The position numbers and the translations under genes are program-made. The notes under the pieces were generated by a model. It was not told where the DNA came from. It made no database searches and worked only from the letters and a program-made list of their open reading frames with translations. A stretch of DNA of 34,489 nucleotides, from contig JAEUUX010000055.1 in the NCBI GenBank assembly GCA_016787295.1, positions 1-34,489 on the forward strand, read 5' to 3'. The stretch is from Chitinophagales bacterium. Lineage in GTDB: Bacteria; Bacteroidota; Bacteroidia; Chitinophagales; UBA2359. This document shows positions 24,725-32,258 of the stretch, in pieces (positions within the stretch are counted from its first letter, which is position 1; each line of letters starts with the position of its first letter).

Positions 24725-25762
24725 ATGAACAGATTTAAATGCTTTTTGAGTGCCATCATAACATTGGCTATCTCCCTACAAGTAACCGCCCAAGAGGTGG
24801 CAAATGATAGTACCGCACAGCAACAACTGCCTGTTCAAGCGTTTACAGCCATGCCTGTTTTGCTAGGTTTTAGTGCCGAAAACGCATTTCCGCACGAAAA
24901 AAATTATCTAAGCACCAATGAAGAGGACTTAAATTTGCCTATGAAAAATAGCCAAGTCTATAGCCTTTATGGTGCTTTACCAATTGTTAAACGAACCAAA
25001 GGTTTTGGGGCTAAAATCAATTTTGGTTACAACTTGTTCAAAGACAATATCGGGACAACTACCTTGAACGATAGCATTATGCCGCATAACATGCCTACTC
25101 TTGGGTCAAGCACTATCATATCTTTGCACGTTTCGCAACAAATTTTGTTCAAAAAAGCAAATAAAAAACTGACCCTTGCCGCTTCGTACAATATTTCGGG
25201 ACGCGATATTGCCCATTTTGAACCAGCAACCCAACGCGGGATATTTACGGCTACCTATCCTTTGCGAATGACCAAAAACAATATGCTGTTGTTGGGTGCA
25301 GTGGGCATGGTCGGAAAAGACATCAAACTGCCTGTACTTCCCATTGTGATTTATTTTACACGCTTAAACAAACATTTAAATATAGAGTTGCTTTTTCCTG
25401 TTTTTGGGCAATTGCGCTATGTCGTTTCTCCGCGCAGTTCGCTTGTTTTGGGGGCAAAAATTGGCAATCGCTCGCCATTTTTGGGATTAGAAACACCCAT
25501 TTTGCAAAGCCCCGACGATGCCTTAGTTATCAATAGCCAACACTTGCGCTATTTTATGAACATAGAAAAAGCCTTGAACAACTATTTGTGGTTGCACGGC
25601 GAAATGGGGTATAGCCAAAGCCTTAAAGAAAACCTAAACACATCGTACCTACATTTGCCAAACCAATCGTTTGCAGGGCAACACAATGGCTATATGTATG
25701 CCAAAGTTGGGGTATTTATCCGACCTGTTTTTGGTACAATAAAAGCCCAACAAAAAAAATAG
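24725..25762 (+). CDS. Putative outer-membrane beta-barrel protein
   Basis: This 345-residue protein has a signal peptide (RFKCFLSAIITLAISLQVTAQ, in pieces; cleavage after about residue 22). The mature part alternates amphipathic strands with turns rich in Asn and Gly (KTKGFGAKINFGYNLF-type strands, RSSLVLGAKIGNRSPF, YMYAKVGVFIRPVFG at the end), typical of Bacteroidota outer-membrane barrels. It may belong to the DUF6268 group, but I am not certain. The start ATG at 24725 fits the promoter at 24676-24683. The next gene, a stand-alone LytTR protein, follows after 97 bp with no evident terminator or promoter, so the two may be co-transcribed. Confidence 0.75.
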   Translation: MNRFKCFLSAIITLAISLQVTAQEVANDSTAQQQLPVQAFTAMPVLLGFSAENAFPHEKNYLSTNEEDLNLPMKNSQVYSLYGALPIVKRTKGFGAKINFGYNLFKDNIGTTTLNDSIMPHNMPTLGSSTIISLHVSQQILFKKANKKLTLAASYNISGRDIAHFEPATQRGIFTATYPLRMTKNNMLLLGAVGMVGKDIKLPVLPIVIYFTRLNKHLNIELLFPVFGQLRYVVSPRSSLVLGAKIGNRSPFLGLETPILQSPDDALVINSQHLRYFMNIEKALNNYLWLHGEMGYSQSLKENLNTSYLHLPNQSFAGQHNGYMYAKVGVFIRPVFGTIKAQQKK

Positions 25763-25859
25763 CTCGCCACAAACGTTCCATAAACTACCCTTTCAAATAG
25801 CACCCATTTCGCACCAATTCGCAGTTATTTTCCAATAACCCTAAAAAATTTCTCTCAAA

Positions 25860-26237
25860 ATGAAAAACAACACTATTGACCAAGCAACACATAAACCCAA
25901 AATCAGTTTCTCTATTCGCTTAGATGGTAAAATATATTTTGTCTTGATAGAAAACATTGCCTTTATCTATTTAGACAACGAAACCGTTTATTTGTTGGAT
26001 TTTAATGGCGACAAGCATAATATTAACAAAACAATAAGCTACCTTGAAAACCTCCTTCCCACACAACAATTTTACCGCATAAACCGCCAAATGATAGTCA
26101 ATAGACAGGCAATAAAAGAGGTAGAACCCTATGCCAACCAACGCATATCACTACAAATAAGCATACCTACCTCCGAACAAATCATCGTGCCGCGCTTAAA
26201 AGTAACCCATTTTTTACATTGGGTTGAAAATGGCTAA
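25860..26237 (+). CDS. Stand-alone LytTR DNA-binding protein
   Basis: This 125-residue protein is made almost only of a LytTR domain. It aligns without gaps to the C-terminal domain of the regulator at 19912-20673; by eye about 60% of ~109 positions are identical, including the block FYRINRQMIVNR. There is no receiver domain, so it cannot be controlled by phosphorylation from the two kinases. It may bind the same 21-bp repeats as competitor or constitutive activator, or form mixed dimers; this is inference. It is probably expressed from the six-box promoter through the barrel gene. The ATG at 25860 follows an A-rich stretch. Confidence 0.9.
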   Translation: MKNNTIDQATHKPKISFSIRLDGKIYFVLIENIAFIYLDNETVYLLDFNGDKHNINKTISYLENLLPTQQFYRINRQMIVNRQAIKEVEPYANQRISLQISIPTSEQIIVPRLKVTHFLHWVENG

Positions 26238-26247
26238 TGCCCCAAAT

Positions 26248-26340
26248 CATTTCAGCCCTCCAATATAAGCAATTCAGGTGCTTATTTGGTCAGTTCAGCT
26301 ACATTTCACTTTTATATCGCCATAAGCAACACTATTTTTG
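26248..26340 (+). promoter_or_regulatory. LytTR-like boxes and promoter of the PIG-L deacetylase gene
   Basis: Boxes CATTTCAGCCCT (26248), CAATTCAGGTGC (26270) and CAGTTCAGCTAC (26291) are spaced 22 and 21 bp. TCAGTTCAG inside the last fits the LytTR half-site consensus [TA][AC][CA]GTTN[AG][TG]. After exactly 30 bp comes the -7 element TATTTTTG (26333-26340). The leader to the ATG at 26536 is about 190 nt, A/T-rich, with no gene recognised in it. Confidence 0.7.
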
Positions 26341-26535
26341 CACTATGAGTTGGGTGTTTGTAGTATTGGTGAGCCTTTAAAACGGATAAACGCCCAACTT
26401 TACTTCATTCCTCAAATTAAGCATAATCTGTTTTTTGCAAGATTCCTGATTTTTTGCTACCTTATTTTGTATCAGAAAAGAAAGACACTATTTTGTACTA
26501 AATATTCTATCAATAACTAAAAAAAAACAATTACC

Positions 26536-27423
26536 ATGGCAAATTTTCAAATTTTGTGCTTCCTATTTTTCTTGCTAAATTTCTTTAGCTTGTCTGCTCA
26601 AACAAGTGTTTTTGTATCTGCACACCCCGACGATTGGCAGCTATTTATGAACCCCGATGCTTACCTTAGTGTTAAAAGCGGCGAAAAGGTTATCTTTATA
26701 CACACTACCTCCGGAGATGGTGGTAATGAAGGTAGTGCCTATTATACCGCAAGAGAACAAGGAAGTTTAAGAGCTATTAGGTTCTTAAGAAATGTTTCTA
26801 CTCCCGGAGCTGAGGGTTTGGGAATGGATATGCAACAAAAGGAAACAACTATTTCGGGAAACCCCAAAGAGGCAGAACACTATCTACAGAGATATACTTA
26901 TGATAACATCGTAGTTTATTTCGTAAGGCTACCCGATGGCGGCTATAGCGGCGAAGGCACCCCAGTAGGAAAAGGTAACAGCATACAAAAGCTATATAAT
27001 GGCACTATTTCCTCTATATTGTCAGTAGATCAAAGAAATAAATACTACAGTTCTGCTGATTTAAAGGAAACACTTAAATCAATAGTAAAAAAAGAATCTA
27101 CAGGCTACATAACATTTCATATAGCAGACACTGATGAAGCCACCAACCCCGGAGACCATTCAGACCACATCTATTCCGCTAAGTATATGGAAGATGTTGC
27201 TAAAGAACTCGGAAATAATAAAATTATTTATCATCAAGGCTATTGTACTGCAAGTAAACCAGCGAATGTTACAGATAAGAATACTTTATGGATAAACATC
27301 GCCACTTGGGGTGTAACATGTTCTGCATTAGCAGATTACAAATCAATAGCTGGAACTACATGGCAAGATGACCATAATGTTTATGTAGATAAACAATACA
27401 CCAGAACAGTAACTAATAAATAA
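26536..27423 (+). CDS. Secreted PIG-L/LmbE-family deacetylase
   Basis: This 295-residue protein has a signal peptide (FQILCFLFFLLNFFSLSAQ; cleavage near residue 22). The zinc-site motif AHPDD lies right at the start of the mature part (H30-P-D32-D33-W), with Trp in place of the usual Glu, a variant found in some family members. The second half of the zinc site is H208-S-D-H211 in PGDHSDHIY. PIG-L enzymes remove acetyl groups from N-acetylglucosamine-type substrates. The exported location suggests action on envelope or extracellular glycans; the substrate is not known. It has its own operator-promoter and is followed by another operator copy and a terminator hairpin (27501-27533). Confidence 0.88.
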   Translation: MANFQILCFLFFLLNFFSLSAQTSVFVSAHPDDWQLFMNPDAYLSVKSGEKVIFIHTTSGDGGNEGSAYYTAREQGSLRAIRFLRNVSTPGAEGLGMDMQQKETTISGNPKEAEHYLQRYTYDNIVVYFVRLPDGGYSGEGTPVGKGNSIQKLYNGTISSILSVDQRNKYYSSADLKETLKSIVKKESTGYITFHIADTDEATNPGDHSDHIYSAKYMEDVAKELGNNKIIYHQGYCTASKPANVTDKNTLWINIATWGVTCSALADYKSIAGTTWQDDHNVYVDKQYTRTVTNK

Positions 27424-27448
27424 AAAGCAATTCCTCTCCCCATTTAAG

Positions 27449-27533
27449 CAATTCAGGTGCTTATTTGGTCAGTTCGCTTATATACTTCTTGCACCACAAG
27501 CCCAAATGATGCTATTTTGCACTATCATTTGGG
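27449..27533 (+). terminator. Decayed operator copy followed by terminator hairpin
   Basis: Two boxes, CAATTCAGGTGC (27449) and CAGTTCGCTTAT (27470), lie 21 bp apart. The hairpin CCCAAATGAT (27501-27510) / ATCATTTGGG (27524-27533) follows, with the 13-nt loop GCTATTTTGCACT and a T-rich tail (TTGTTTTG). The loop resembles the promoter core GCTATTTTTGCACT of neighbouring cassettes with one T lost, so this looks like a promoter copy remade into a terminator of the PIG-L gene. Confidence 0.6.
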
Positions 27534-27573
27534 ATTGTTTTGTTTGGGCGATAAAACGGCTAAAAGCCCAAAT

Positions 27574-27665
27574 CATTTCAGCCCTCAATATAAGCAATTC
27601 AGGTGCCTGTTTGTTCAGTTCGGTTGTATTCCGCTTTTTCACCGCCTTAGTTAAGGCTATCTTTG
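27574..27665 (+). promoter_or_regulatory. LytTR-like boxes and promoter of the DUF1254 gene
   Basis: Boxes CATTTCAGCCCT (27574), CAATTCAGGTGC (27595) and CAGTTCGGTTGT (27616) start 21 bp apart. Exactly 30 bp after the last comes TATCTTTG (27658-27665). The ATG at 27785 is about 120 bp downstream. Confidence 0.7.
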
Positions 27666-27784
27666 CACTGTCGTAGGATATACTTTTGCAATATCGTTTA
27701 CGAAAAAAACAGGCAATTTCTAAAAAACATCTCCCTTAATTTAACAAACGAGGATAAAAACCTCTACAAACAAAGTTTTTAATC

Positions 27785-29182
27785 ATGGTATCTTCACATC
27801 CAATTTCCGTTCTTAATCCCGTAGTGGATCTTACAAGAGAAGCCTTTATCTATGGCTTACCTTTGGTGTTAGTTGATTTAACCAAAGAAGTTTCTTTAAA
27901 ATCAAAAAACCCGGTAAATCAATTCTTAAATAGAACTACGTTTTGTACGGCCGGCGATACCGACGTAGTTAGACCCAATTTTGACACTTATTATTCCAGT
28001 GCTTTTTTTGATTTAAGTTGTGGTCCTTTGGTCTTAGGTATGCCGGCAACGGGCGAGCAATATTATGTAATGCCGCTGTTAGATGCGTTCACCAATGTAA
28101 TTGAGGGTTCTCCGGGCAAAAGAACGCAGCAAACACAAGGTGGAAACTATTTATTGGTTGGTGCAAAAGGTCTTCCTGATGGCTTTGACACAACCGGATA
28201 TACCGACGTTATCCAGTGTGGAACAGATATAGTATGGGCTATAGGCCGCTTTCAAGTAGATAATACCGATACTAACGACTACAATGTAAATGGTGCAGGT
28301 TCGGTTATTAGTTTGCAAAGCCAACTAAGCATTAGGAAGCCTAATGGAAATAGTGCTGCTTATGGCGGAAACCATGCGGAGGCTACCATTACCCCCAATG
28401 AAACCGTTATAAATATGCCGATAAAAGAATTTTTTGCACGCCTAAATTTGCTTTTGCTCACTAATCCACCTGCGCCGGAGGATAGCAAAGCAATGGAAAA
28501 ATTTAAGAAAATTGGTGTTGGCCCGGGCTTGATACCTTTTGAAAATCAAGGCTTTGATGCAATAACATGGGAAGCAATCGCCGAAACGCCTGCTTGGTGT
28601 ATTAACAACCTGCTAACCAAAAAAACAGCTTCAAAAGATACCAATTGGATAACTAATTTGAACCCTAAAATGGGAGCTTATGGCACCGACTACTTGCTCA
28701 GAGCCAGGATTGGTTACAATGGGCTGGGCGCGAATTTAATTCAAGATGCTGTCTATTATAGTGCAGAAATAGACGCAGACGGAGATGACCTTGATGGTAG
28801 CAAATACGATTACAGAATTACATTCAATAATGGAACACCCCCTAACGGTGCTTTTTGGTCATTAACAATGTACAATCAAGATGGCTTTTTTATAGAAAAT
28901 ACCATCGGACGCTATGCCGTAGGACATGATGCTACTGCACCGCTCCAAAATGTTGGTGACAATGTGGTAATATTTATCCAAGACAAATGTGCAATACCCA
29001 ATACAGACCCCTTGTATGCTAATTGGCTTCCTTCTGCTCCGGGTAGTAGTACTACAGTTCCTGCCCCTTCGGGTATTTTCAATGTTATGATTAGGGTATA
29101 TTACCCCGACCAATGCGTTTGGGATAAAGATTATATGCCACTTTGGACACCACCTGTAATTGAAAAAGTGATTAGACTGTAA
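27785..29182 (+). CDS. DUF1254/DUF1214 domain protein
   Basis: This 465-residue protein has an N-terminal DUF1254 region (LTREAFIYGLPLVLVDLTKE, then VRPNFDTYYSSAFFDLS) and a C-terminal DUF1214 region (NGAFWSLTMYNQDGFF, then NTIGRYAVG). These two domains occur together in many bacteria and in some fungi; the activity is not established. Relatives are usually exported, but here the ATG at 27785 gives no signal peptide, and no upstream in-frame extension with one was seen. It may therefore be cytosolic. Flanks are an operator-promoter before and a long imperfect stem (29189-29239) after. Some codons (GGGC, CCGG contexts) look richer in G+C than in neighbours, so acquisition by transfer is possible. 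Confidence 0.88.
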   Translation: MVSSHPISVLNPVVDLTREAFIYGLPLVLVDLTKEVSLKSKNPVNQFLNRTTFCTAGDTDVVRPNFDTYYSSAFFDLSCGPLVLGMPATGEQYYVMPLLDAFTNVIEGSPGKRTQQTQGGNYLLVGAKGLPDGFDTTGYTDVIQCGTDIVWAIGRFQVDNTDTNDYNVNGAGSVISLQSQLSIRKPNGNSAAYGGNHAEATITPNETVINMPIKEFFARLNLLLLTNPPAPEDSKAMEKFKKIGVGPGLIPFENQGFDAITWEAIAETPAWCINNLLTKKTASKDTNWITNLNPKMGAYGTDYLLRARIGYNGLGANLIQDAVYYSAEIDADGDDLDGSKYDYRITFNNGTPPNGAFWSLTMYNQDGFFIENTIGRYAVGHDATAPLQNVGDNVVIFIQDKCAIPNTDPLYANWLPSAPGSSTTVPAPSGIFNVMIRVYYPDQCVWDKDYMPLWTPPVIEKVIRL

Positions 29183-29188
29183 GCAAGC

Positions 29189-29239
29189 GAATAGGTAAGC
29201 GTTGACAAAGTTCAAAACCTTGCCAATGTTTACCTATTC
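29189..29239 (+). terminator. Long hairpin after the DUF1254 gene
   Basis: GAATAGGTAAGCGTTG (29189-29204) pairs with CAATGTTTACCTATTC (29224-29239) over 16 bp including two G-U pairs, with a 19-nt loop. It starts 7 bases after the stop. No T-run follows, so the terminator role is tentative. Confidence 0.5.
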
Positions 29240-29334
29240 AAATGTTGTAACGACTTAGCTAAACGATATTTTTTGAGATATTGTGGACGTTGCCCTGCTT
29301 ATATACCGGTTCACCCATTTTCTGTTTATGCCAC

Positions 29335-29373
29335 AATCCCAAATGATGCTATTTTGCACTATCATTTGGGATT
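29335..29373 (+). terminator. Repeated terminator hairpin, second copy
   Basis: AATCCCAAATGAT (29335-29347) pairs with ATCATTTGGGATT (29361-29373) around the conserved loop GCTATTTTGCACT, followed by a T-rich tail. Compared with the copy at 32182 the outer pairs change together (AAT/ATT to AAG/CTT), so the stem is preserved. Confidence 0.65.
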
Positions 29374-29418
29374 GTTTTATTTTTGGAGAAGGTTAATAAA
29401 ACACTTAAACCCTAAAAT

Positions 29419-29510
29419 CATTTCAGCCCTCAATATAAGCAATTCAGGTGCCTGTTTAGTCAGTTCGCCTACATTCTGCTTTTTTACTGCCTTAATCAAG
29501 GCTATTTTTG
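29419..29510 (+). promoter_or_regulatory. LytTR-like boxes and promoter of the beta-helix gene
   Basis: Boxes CATTTCAGCCCT (29419), CAATTCAGGTGC (29440) and CAGTTCGCCTAC (29461) start 21 bp apart, with exactly 30 bp to TATTTTTG (29503-29510). From about 29473 to the ATG at 29616 the sequence equals that before the last gene of the window except for two bases. Confidence 0.7.
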
Positions 29511-29615
29511 CACTATCGTTTGAGTTTGATGTATGGCTAATATCGTTTTCGCACAACTTGAACAAAACACTAAAACAATAACCAGCTTTAATAATTAACA
29601 AAATATACCAACAAA

Positions 29616-31157
29616 ATGAAAAATTCATACCAATTTTTTATCCAACAAACAGCAAAAACTGTATTTGCTTTAGCAGTTCTCCTTGTTTTAGGTATTTCTG
29701 TAGCCTATAGCCAAACCACGCGTTATGTCACACCCGTAGGAGCGGGCACTATGGACGGCTCTTCATGGACAAATTCAAGTAGCGATTTTCCGGCAATCAT
29801 TAATGCTTCTGCTTCGGGTGATGCTGTATGGGTTGCCGCAGGAATCTATAAACCCACCAAAGACCCCTTGAACAACGCCAGCCCCACCAACCCGCGCGAC
29901 AGAACCTTTTATGTCAAAGATGGCGTACAAATCTATGGCGGATTTGCAGGCAACGAAACACTACTCACGCAACGCAACATTGCCGCTAATATCACCACCC
30001 TAAGCGGCGATTTTAATGACGACGATGTAGTAACAGGAACAGGAGCTACCCTTTCTTTTACTAATAATACCGAAAATGCCTATCATGTAGTGGCTGCCTT
30101 AGCACCCCAAATAGGTGGTATAGGCGTAACCATTGATGGATTTACCATAATAGGCGGAAATGCCAATAATTTTACCGCAATTACTGTCAATGGAAGTTAT
30201 ATGCCAAGAGGCTATGGCGGAGGTATCCTTACTTTATATGGCACCAATACAATAAGAAATAATACCTTAATAGCCAACTTGTCGAATGCAGGAGGCGGTA
30301 TGGCTTTGTTAGCAAGTACCAGTATTTGCACCAATAACACCATTATAAACAACGCAGGCAGCGGCATACACACCCAAGATGGACTACATACCTTTACCAA
30401 CAATACCGTTGCAGGCAATACAAAAAGTGGAATGAGTATAACCTATTGCACCAGTATCATTACTAATAATACCATATACAACAACGTGGCTGCCAGCAGT
30501 GGGGCCAAACCTGCTAACCCAAATAATAAGCAATCTAACAATGCTCAATTTAGCACAGGAACTACAGCTGGTGGTGGCATTTTTTTGTTTTATAGCAACA
30601 ATACTATTACTAATAATGTATTGTACAATAACTCGGCTGATCTGGGCGGAGCTATTTATGCCAATGATGGACCTAATACCATTATCAATAATACCTTTTA
30701 TGCTAACTCGGCAACCAACGGCGGCGGCATTTTTACCCAAGTTGGCACCAACACATTGAGCAATAACATTTTTTGGGGCAACCTGAAAGGAAGTAGCACT
30801 ACCATTGCAGGAGCCGATATAGCCAATAGTGCCACCGCTCCGGCTACCAACAACATTACCTACTGCCTTACCCAACAAAATAGTATTTACAGCACAGGTA
30901 CAGGCATTATTAATAACCAAAACCCATTATTTGTTAATGCCGCAGGTATAGACGGAGCCGACAATACACATCGTACTGCCGACGACGGTTTGCGCCTAAG
31001 CTGTGGAAGCCCCGCCTATAATGTAGGCACTGCCATAGGCGCACCTACCACAGACATTGTTAACACGACCAGACCGCAGTTTGGCACAATAGATATGGGT
31101 GCTTACGAAAAAGTAGATAATTGCTGTGGAGCAAAAGTAGGTACTTGGATAAATTAG
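29616..31157 (+). CDS. Secreted right-handed beta-helix protein
   Basis: This 513-residue protein has a signal peptide (residues 1 to about 32, ending VAYSQ). Residues ~33-200 match the start of many Bacteroidota beta-helix proteins (VWVAAGIYKPT, then DGVQIYGGFAGNETLLTQRN). About ten Asn-rich coils follow (NTIRNNTLIANLS, NNTIYNN, NNVLYNNSADLGGAIYA, NTLSNNIFWGN), typical of parallel beta-helices. The end (SPAYNVGTA... TDIVNTTRPQFGTIDMGAYE) matches the choice-of-anchor Q pattern. The protein then stops after CCGAKVGTWIN without a recognisable type IX sorting domain or barrel, so it may be shortened. The first 14 residues (MKNSYQFFIQQTAK) equal those of the gene at 32456. A 21-bp tandem array begins 14 bases after the stop. 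Confidence 0.88.
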   Translation: MKNSYQFFIQQTAKTVFALAVLLVLGISVAYSQTTRYVTPVGAGTMDGSSWTNSSSDFPAIINASASGDAVWVAAGIYKPTKDPLNNASPTNPRDRTFYVKDGVQIYGGFAGNETLLTQRNIAANITTLSGDFNDDDVVTGTGATLSFTNNTENAYHVVAALAPQIGGIGVTIDGFTIIGGNANNFTAITVNGSYMPRGYGGGILTLYGTNTIRNNTLIANLSNAGGGMALLASTSICTNNTIINNAGSGIHTQDGLHTFTNNTVAGNTKSGMSITYCTSIITNNTIYNNVAASSGAKPANPNNKQSNNAQFSTGTTAGGGIFLFYSNNTITNNVLYNNSADLGGAIYANDGPNTIINNTFYANSATNGGGIFTQVGTNTLSNNIFWGNLKGSSTTIAGADIANSATAPATNNITYCLTQQNSIYSTGTGIINNQNPLFVNAAGIDGADNTHRTADDGLRLSCGSPAYNVGTAIGAPTTDIVNTTRPQFGTIDMGAYEKVDNCCGAKVGTWIN

Positions 31158-31170
31158 ATAATTGGGATTT

Positions 31171-31920
31171 GAAGCTAAACGTCTCGGTGTTTGCCCTAAA
31201 CGTCTCGGTGTTTAGGCTAAACGTTTAGGTGTTAGGGCTAAACGTTTAGGTGTTTGCCCTAAACGTTTAGGTGTCAGGGCTAAACGTTTAGGTGTTGGAG
31301 CTAAACGTTTCGGTGTTTAGGCTAAACGTTTAGGTATTTGGAATATGGAAACCCTAAACGTTTAGGTGTTAGGGCTAAACGTTTCGGTGTCAGGGCTAAA
31401 CGTTTAGGTGTTGGAGCTAAACGTTTCGGTGTTTAGGCTAAACGTTTAGGTGTTTAGGCTAAACGTTTAGGTGTTTAGGCTAAACGTTTAGGTGTTAGGG
31501 CTAAACGTTTAGGTGTTAGGGCTAAATGTTTAGGTGTTAGGGCTAAATGTTTAGGTGTCAAGGCTAAACGTCTCGGTGTTTGGGCTAAACGTTTAGGTGT
31601 CAGGGCTAAACGTTTAGGTGTTTAGGCTAAACGTCTCGGTGTCAGGGCTAAACGTTTAGGTGTCAGGGCTAAACGTTTAGGTGTTTTGGCTAAACGTTTA
31701 GGTATTAGGGCTAAACGTTTAGGTGTCAGGGTTAAACGTTTCGGTGTTATGGCTAAACGTTTAGGTGTTAGGGTTAAACGTTTAGGTGTCAGGGCTAAAT
31801 GTTTAGGTGTTAGGGCTAAACGTTTAGGTGTTAGGGCTAAACGTTTAGGTGTTGGAGCTAAACGTTTAGGTGTCAGGGCTAAATGTTTAGGTGTTTAGGC
31901 TAAACGTCTCGGTTTTTAGG
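31171..31920. repeat. 21-bp palindromic tandem array, about 35 copies
   Basis: The unit GCTAAACGTTTAGGTGTTAGG repeats over about 750 bp. Its core CTAAACGTTTAG is a perfect 12-bp palindrome. Variants include CTAAACGTCTCGG and CTAAATGTTTAGG. One spacing of 32 bp near 31322-31354 breaks the register. Read on the plus strand it gives AKRLGVR-like peptides, but units with GTTTAGGC put TAG stops in that frame and no promoter or start is evident. It is taken as non-coding. Confidence 0.88.
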
Positions 31921-31942
31921 GGTTTATTTTGGGCAAATAAAA

Positions 31943-31982
31943 AATGGCGATGATGCAACCCAAAGTCTGCACCATCGCCATT
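31943..31982 (-). terminator. Terminator of the truncated minus-strand gene
   Basis: AATGGCGATG (31943-31952) pairs with CATCGCCATT (31973-31982). The stem can be prolonged inward through a G-U pair and TGCA. On the minus strand a TTTTTTATTTG tail follows. It stands 23 bases past the stop of the remnant at 32006. Confidence 0.72.
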
Positions 31983-32005
31983 AGAAAATAAATACTGTTT
32001 AAAGA

Positions 32006-32131
32006 TTATTCCGTTGTATCGACATCGTTTTGGGTAGTACGCAGGAAGAACTGTTTGAGGTCGCGCATTTTTTCGGTTGCACCAATTTTGTTCACTTTTG
32101 CCAAATACTGCACATAGCTATAACAGATTGA
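32006..32131 (-). pseudogene. 3' remnant of an unidentified gene
   Basis: A minus-strand frame without start encodes 41 residues ending LAKVNKIGATEKMRDLKQFF, LRTTQNDVDTTE and TAA (32006-32008). It is polar and helix-forming like a real protein C-terminus, and a proper terminator follows, unlike chance frames. The 5' part is gone. The frame runs into a stop at 32132-32134, near an inverted repeat (32100-32149) and the copied terminator-operator cassette (from 32182). I do not recognise the family. The reading is that the gene was cut when the island cassette was inserted or duplicated. Confidence 0.55.
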
Positions 32132-32149
32132 TTATGCGCAGTATTTGGC
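32100..32149. repeat. 12-bp inverted repeat at the remnant boundary
   Basis: GCCAAATACTGC (32100-32111) is repeated inverted as GCAGTATTTGGC (32138-32149), 26 bp apart. The first arm is within the remnant's coding sequence, and the second lies just outside it. It may mark a rearrangement joint or act as a hairpin. Confidence 0.6.
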
Positions 32150-32181
32150 AAAATCTGTTTACCTGTCACATCATATAATTA

Positions 32182-32222
32182 CAAGCCCAAATGATGCTAT
32201 TTTGCACTATCATTTGGGCTTG
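32182..32222 (+). terminator. Repeated terminator hairpin, third copy
   Basis: CAAGCCCAAATGAT (32182-32195) pairs perfectly over 14 bp with ATCATTTGGGCTTG (32209-32222), with the conserved loop GCTATTTTGCACT and a T-rich tail (TTTTGTTTGGG). Confidence 0.68.
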
Positions 32223-32258
32223 TTTTGTTTGGGCAATAATACACCTAAACCCCAAAAT

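Noticed and set aside
24496-24738. 80-residue frame rich in Asn, Phe and Gln
   Set aside because: It starts with TTG, overlaps the barrel gene, and its sequence is just the translation of the 21-bp operator array and promoter.
26338-26520. 60-residue frame in the leader of the PIG-L gene
   Set aside because: It has a TTG start inside the -7 element and no coding features; it is leader sequence.
31686-31898. 70-residue AKRLGVR repeat frame
   Set aside because: It is part of the 21-bp palindromic array; most units to the left have TAG in this frame and there is no start signal.
31171-31920. Plasmid iterons or a replication origin
   Set aside because: No replication initiator gene or DnaA-box cluster was seen nearby; the array alone is not enough.
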